Shown piece after piece: positions 50,272 through 53,900 of a DNA stretch of 53,900 nt; positions within the stretch are counted from its first letter, which is position 1, and each line of letters begins with the position of its first letter. This DNA comes from a virus. The notes beneath the pieces were generated by a model. That model made no database searches. It worked only from the letters and a program-made list of their open reading frames with translations, and was not told where the DNA came from. A program made the translations under genes and the position numbers. The DNA lies in IMG/VR virus record IMGVR_UViG_3300031841_001674, positions 1 to 53,900 of that record; one strand, 5' to 3'.

Positions 50272-50279
50272 TATTTATA
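50272..50279 (-). promoter_or_regulatory. Late promoter box TATAAATA before gp25
   Basis: Exact late consensus on the minus strand between the spike stop codon (50286) and the gp25 ATG (50244). It would transcribe gp25-gp6-gp7 slot. Confidence 0.78.
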
Positions 50280-50285
50280 CTGCTA

Positions 50286-52670
50286 TCAGTCGGTTATTTC
50301 TATAAGGTCTGCGCCTGACAACAATTGTCTGTTGAAGTATGTACAAACTTTCATCTCAAAAGTTGCCTTAAAGTCTTTTTCGATTTTAGGCATCACCACT
50401 ATTAGTTGTTGAGTAAGAACATTATCTGGTCGAGTATAATCATAATCCAAACTTAACTGGTCGTAGAAGAACAAGTCTCGAATATGCAAAGAAAGTTCAA
50501 AGGTCGCGCTATAGTCGATCTTTCCGCGAGAGTTATAAAGAGTGTACGCGCATGCGCGACCCTCATACTTCAACTCATTAATATATGGTGCGCCTTGTAC
50601 AATAGATTTTTGACAACTACCGCCATCTTCTTTCCGATATGGTTCTCTCCAGTATCGCTTGATAGCAGGTTCACTAGAGGAACCGTCGTACTTTCTACGG
50701 ATACCGTTCGCTGGGTTGTAATATCCTTCCGTAACCTGTAATCTGAAGTTGCTAAACTCTTTCAGAGAAGAAACACCTTCCATCAACCATGCATGCAGAT
50801 AAAACTGTCGCGCGAGGTCTTGTCGATCTTTAACGATAGGAACAAAGTCCAAAGAAGTTTTAGATCCTGGGGCACCAAAGAACTTAGACATGGTGCTAGA
50901 CTTAGACAATCTGGTTTTACTTGTGATCGGCGCATCCATTTTATCAGGGTTGTAGAGAGGATCTGCCAAAATAGTTCTAGTTGCCGCCTGTTTATTTTTA
51001 GGCAAGAATGTTTTGGACGCACGCTCTACTGGGTTACCAAGAAGCGAATATCCAAACCTTGCTGTTGGGATACTTGTACCAGTTCTCTTAATCTCGTATG
51101 GAGCAGATGGACCAGGATCTTTGTATTTTGCGCTTAACCTGTTTTCGTCTAGCAATGATTGTATACACTTTGGTCCATCAGTTTGACCTTCTGGAGAAGT
51201 TGCCGTATCGTTAGCACCGTCCATCGTTCGCAACTTGGAGCGAATCTCTGGCGTTTCTGGTGTCCAGTTGAAGTAATAAGTGTATGTGTCGTTCTTCGCA
51301 ATCTTATCTTCAATGGTATCGTCGTGGTCGATAACAACCTTACGAACAGCATATGGGGAAGTCTTGTTCCATACTTCCCACCACTTAGTCGGGTTTCCGT
51401 AATACTGGTACAAAGGTTCGTGCCCTAATATATTCTCTGAGTGCTCCGAACTCATGGCAAGTCCTTGGTTTAATCCTCCTGGCAATCCTGGGATAATCCA
51501 CCAATCTGGGTCGTCATTGAGCACACTACCATCAAATCGCATGGATTGCAGAACTACATGGTTATCCTTCGCGTTCCAACCCCACTCAAATTGATAATCT
51601 GGTTTTACGCTCATCGGCGATGGAGTAAACGTACCAGGAACTCCTCCGACACTACTTGCTACCAATGCGCCACTCGCAGCAAAGGCAGAGTGGGCATGCT
51701 CGGAAAACTTGGAGTATTTCGCAGTCCATGCTTCAAGGGCACGACCTACAAGGTTGCCATGAAATACTGTATTCTTGCCTTGTGTATCATCACCGCCACC
51801 AGTGAACAAAGATCCAAAGAAGTGAAACTCCTCACCTCCAATCTTACCCTTTCTTCCGATAATATGCATACGATCAGATGAGAATGTAGTAAACCCGCCA
51901 CAAGCAGTTGTGAGATGTTTTTCTGCTGTCATACGAATACCGCGACGAGCGTTCGGAATAATATCTTTATTCGACAGGATTCGATAATCGCCTTTTGTGA
52001 TTACCTTATGCTCACTCGCAGTAAAATCTACGACGTCACCCCAGACCTTTGTATCTTTATTACCACGAACAATGGTTTGATGCGTGTCACCAGTTTCAGT
52101 AATATAAGAACCATGAATCGAGTGATTGTGATTCGCCCCAATATCTACGTTCATTGTACCACCAACAGTCAGATTATAGTTTCCGTTGACTGTTAGATTC
52201 ATGTCCCCGTCGTATGTTATGTTGCCTTCACCCTGCACAATCAGTTCGTGATCTGCACCAACCACTTGAACCTGATGCGTACGCGAAGCGATAAGAACTG
52301 AACCGTCTTGCTTTAGTTCTACGCCTGCGCCAGTGTGATGTTTGATCAGGATCCGCTGATTCCCAGGAGTATCATCTATCTCAAACGAATGACCTGATGG
52401 TGTTACGTTTGCTTGGTTAAATGGGAATATAGAAGTTGTGCCGATCGGGACATCAAAACTGACGCCCATAGTGCTTCCGCGCATCCAAAGATCATTGACC
52501 TTGACGCCGCGACCAGCAGCACTTACGTTAGAAGAAAACCAGTTGTACCGTAAAGGATACTCACCTGTTGGATCCACTGATCCATCTAGCGGTATGCCTG
52601 TTGTTAACTCCTCGCTTTCTGCATTAGGGTCATTAATTCTGTCTGTAACTTTATTAGAACCAGTGGTCAT
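50286..52670 (-). CDS. gp5-type beta-helix spike protein with long C-terminal extension
   Basis: 794 residues. After a 90-residue lead, residues 92-125 hold S-G-H-S-F-E-I-D-D-T-P-G-N-Q-R-I-L and I-K-H-H-T-G-A-G, the gp5/VgrG C-terminal core, followed by octapeptide-like beta-helix repeats (N-L-T-V-N-G-N-Y-N-L-T-V, G-G-T-M-N-V-D) to about residue 200. The second half is a large unrecognised domain (rich in W, Y, D) that faintly resembles an M15 peptidase fold near the end, without its zinc ligands. The T4 lysozyme part of gp5 is missing and a separate amidase gene lies upstream, overlapping by one base (TAATG). It probably forms the puncturing spike of the baseplate hub. Confidence 0.82.
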   Translation of the reverse strand: MTTGSNKVTDRINDPNAESEELTTGIPLDGSVDPTGEYPLRYNWFSSNVSAAGRGVKVNDLWMRGSTMGVSFDVPIGTTSIFPFNQANVTPSGHSFEIDDTPGNQRILIKHHTGAGVELKQDGSVLIASRTHQVQVVGADHELIVQGEGNITYDGDMNLTVNGNYNLTVGGTMNVDIGANHNHSIHGSYITETGDTHQTIVRGNKDTKVWGDVVDFTASEHKVITKGDYRILSNKDIIPNARRGIRMTAEKHLTTACGGFTTFSSDRMHIIGRKGKIGGEEFHFFGSLFTGGGDDTQGKNTVFHGNLVGRALEAWTAKYSKFSEHAHSAFAASGALVASSVGGVPGTFTPSPMSVKPDYQFEWGWNAKDNHVVLQSMRFDGSVLNDDPDWWIIPGLPGGLNQGLAMSSEHSENILGHEPLYQYYGNPTKWWEVWNKTSPYAVRKVVIDHDDTIEDKIAKNDTYTYYFNWTPETPEIRSKLRTMDGANDTATSPEGQTDGPKCIQSLLDENRLSAKYKDPGPSAPYEIKRTGTSIPTARFGYSLLGNPVERASKTFLPKNKQAATRTILADPLYNPDKMDAPITSKTRLSKSSTMSKFFGAPGSKTSLDFVPIVKDRQDLARQFYLHAWLMEGVSSLKEFSNFRLQVTEGYYNPANGIRRKYDGSSSEPAIKRYWREPYRKEDGGSCQKSIVQGAPYINELKYEGRACAYTLYNSRGKIDYSATFELSLHIRDLFFYDQLSLDYDYTRPDNVLTQQLIVVMPKIEKDFKATFEMKVCTYFNRQLLSGADLIEITD

Positions 52671-53900
52671 TAGAATTTCTTCTCCATAGCGTCAGGGTCT
52701 TTGGTTAATATATCTGGACCTTGACCTTCAAGTGCCTTCAAGATGTCCTGAGGAGACAGTGCAGGATCGTTTGGAGGATCCATATACAAACTCTGCTTAT
52801 TAAAATTGTTGTACACATAGTCGCGCACATCAAACCCAGGATCGTTTTGGGACACGTCTACATCCATATGACCCAATGCCTGCCCACCAGGATATTGGTC
52901 AAAGAACGTTCTAAAAATTTGATACAAACTATTATATTGAGACTGTGTAATGCTTCTCGGCGAAACTTCTATTTCCATATCCCTCGAATCTGAAGGTACA
53001 TTAACACCGCCAACTAAGCACACACCAATCGAGTATGCATTATGGTTATTAACTGGGCAATGATTTCCTACGCTGTTTAGAGGAACACCTCTTTCAACTG
53101 CTCCATCTCTACGGATAATTAAGTGATATGCATTATCGCCTGCTCCAGTTAATTTAGTCAACTGCGCAGCGGTAAGATTAGCGTTCGTAAAAGTTTCAGA
53201 CCAATGCACGATTATCTCGGAAATATCGCGAGTCATACTCGCCATCTCCGCTTCAAGTTCTTCTATAGAAGAAATGTAGGTGCTACCTGCCTGAATATTA
53301 CTCCCACCTATTTCATAACTAGGAGGTCCGACAATATCAAGTTCTTGCTCTTCTGTTAATCCTATGATAGTTGGAGCAACATCACCAACGGTATCGGTAT
53401 ACTCTTTACTTGAGTTTGGTCCACCATTTATCCCTTGTATCGCGTTACCAGCAAGTTCTTTTGCATTTTCTACTGATAGTTCGGAAGTGTCAATTATTCC
53501 CGCAGCATCACCCGCTGCTTTTATAGATTCTTTTACTTGTTTTGAAGTTTTTGGTCCAATAACGTCATCAACTGAAATCAAATCTTGTTGAGATAAAATT
53601 TTGTTTACAACTATTGTTTTAGCATCGTTTATTGTAGCAGGTGCACCTGTATCCGATGTTATCCCTGCTTGTAGCAAGGCATCATTAATTAGTGCCATGC
53701 TGTCGTTTACTATATTGTTCGCAGCATTCTGCGCAAATCCTGGCAATCCAAGTTTCAAAACTTCTTGGTCAACCGCGCCAGCAATTTGCTGTAACTTCTT
53801 CTCGTATCTAGTTGTTATGGTTGCTAGTTGATTTTCAATATTAACCGAAGGTGCCTTTTTTGTCAGCACTCCAGCGATATCTGTCGACCGAAGAACATTT
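52670..53900 (-). CDS. Baseplate hub amidase (Amidase_2 / T7-lysozyme type), 5' end beyond window
   Basis: The frame is open to base 53900, so the N-terminus is outside; a GTG at 53869 sits inside a readable N-V-L-R-S-T-D-I-A-G-V-L frame and is probably not the start. The N-terminal half is helical. The C-terminal half is an N-acetylmuramoyl-L-alanine amidase: E-I-I-V-H-W-S-E (first zinc His), A-Y-H-L-I-I-R-R-D-G, G-N-H-C-P, N-A-Y-S-I-G-V-C-L-V-G-G, G-H-M-D-V-D (second zinc His) and D-P-G-F-D. It would cut peptidoglycan during infection. The following spike gene overlaps by one base, so the pair takes the place of T4 gp5. Confidence 0.86.
   Translation of the reverse strand, partial: NVLRSTDIAGVLTKKAPSVNIENQLATITTRYEKKLQQIAGAVDQEVLKLGLPGFAQNAANNIVNDSMALINDALLQAGITSDTGAPATINDAKTIVVNKILSQQDLISVDDVIGPKTSKQVKESIKAAGDAAGIIDTSELSVENAKELAGNAIQGINGGPNSSKEYTDTVGDVAPTIIGLTEEQELDIVGPPSYEIGGSNIQAGSTYISSIEELEAEMASMTRDISEIIVHWSETFTNANLTAAQLTKLTGAGDNAYHLIIRRDGAVERGVPLNSVGNHCPVNNHNAYSIGVCLVGGVNVPSDSRDMEIEVSPRSITQSQYNSLYQIFRTFFDQYPGGQALGHMDVDVSQNDPGFDVRDYVYNNFNKQSLYMDPPNDPALSPQDILKALEGQGPDILTKDPDAMEKKF

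Noticed and set aside
50286-51200. M15 peptidase domain in the C-terminal part of the spike protein
   Set aside because: The strand order near the end is only faintly similar and the zinc-binding His and Asp residues are missing, so it was not annotated as an enzyme.
1-53900. tRNA genes, insertion sequences, integrase or attachment sites
   Set aside because: No cloverleaf-like stretch was noticed in the intergenic gaps, which are all under 140 bases, and no transposase or integrase motifs were found in any frame.

Overview
The window is the interior of a large T4-like myovirus genome (tailed phage, exo-T-even type). The combination of families suggests a marine phage: a 1,942-residue DUF4815-type tail protein, Tyr-Thr-Gly repeat fibres, a DUF2452 protein, several 2-oxoglutarate/iron oxygenases and a phage TET/JBP dioxygenase. 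No photosynthesis genes, tRNAs, insertion sequences, integrases or CRISPR arrays are seen, and the host cannot be named. Every supported gene lies on the minus strand, so transcription runs from high to low coordinates. Genes overlap by 1-40 bases (many ATGA or TAATG junctions) and no gap reaches 300 bases.

Reading in the direction of transcription, 53,900 to about 46,000 is the baseplate block: an amidase hub protein (5' end outside the window), a gp5-type beta-helix spike, gp25, gp6, a 514-residue protein in the gp7 slot and a short fibre protein. From 45,400 to 26,300 come gp8, the DUF4815 protein in the gp9-gp10 slot, and a fibre region. The fibre region has two paralogous aromatic/Gly-repeat proteins of 650 and 711 residues, a GT-A glycosyltransferase between them, an oxygenase-like gene, and a 1,229-residue protein built of short V-A-E-R repeats. 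From 26,300 to 12,500 the head, neck and tail core follows T4 order: 13-14-15-16-17-18-19-20-67-68-21-22-23. A small secreted protein sits behind the capsid gene in its own transcription unit. From 11,900 to 4,900 are recombination and late-transcription genes: a tube-like protein, UvsY, DUF2452, UvsW, the late sigma factor gp55, gp47, a glutaredoxin-like protein and gp46, then an oxygenase.

The most distinctive stretch is 4,400-1,550: a TET/JBP-type base dioxygenase, a TagD-type cytidylyltransferase and a TET-associated-type glycosyltransferase in one overlapping operon behind its own sigma70-like promoter. This reads as a DNA-base hypermodification cassette. The two DNA-directed enzymes end in almost the same peptide (SLEEFFG and SLEDFFA), which resembles the sliding-clamp-binding tails of T4 proteins, so modification may be coupled to the replication clamp. 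Two acidic or unknown early proteins and a HExxH metallopeptidase (3' end outside the window) follow, each behind a copy of a conserved early promoter module.

Regulation is readable from the sequence. Host-sigma70-like early promoters precede the modification cassette, gp55 and the two leftmost units. T4-type late boxes (TATAAATA, with variants TATAAGTA and CTAAATAG) sit at the junctions before structural units. UUCG-loop hairpins follow gp23 and gp19. gp55, itself under an early promoter, would recognise the late boxes.
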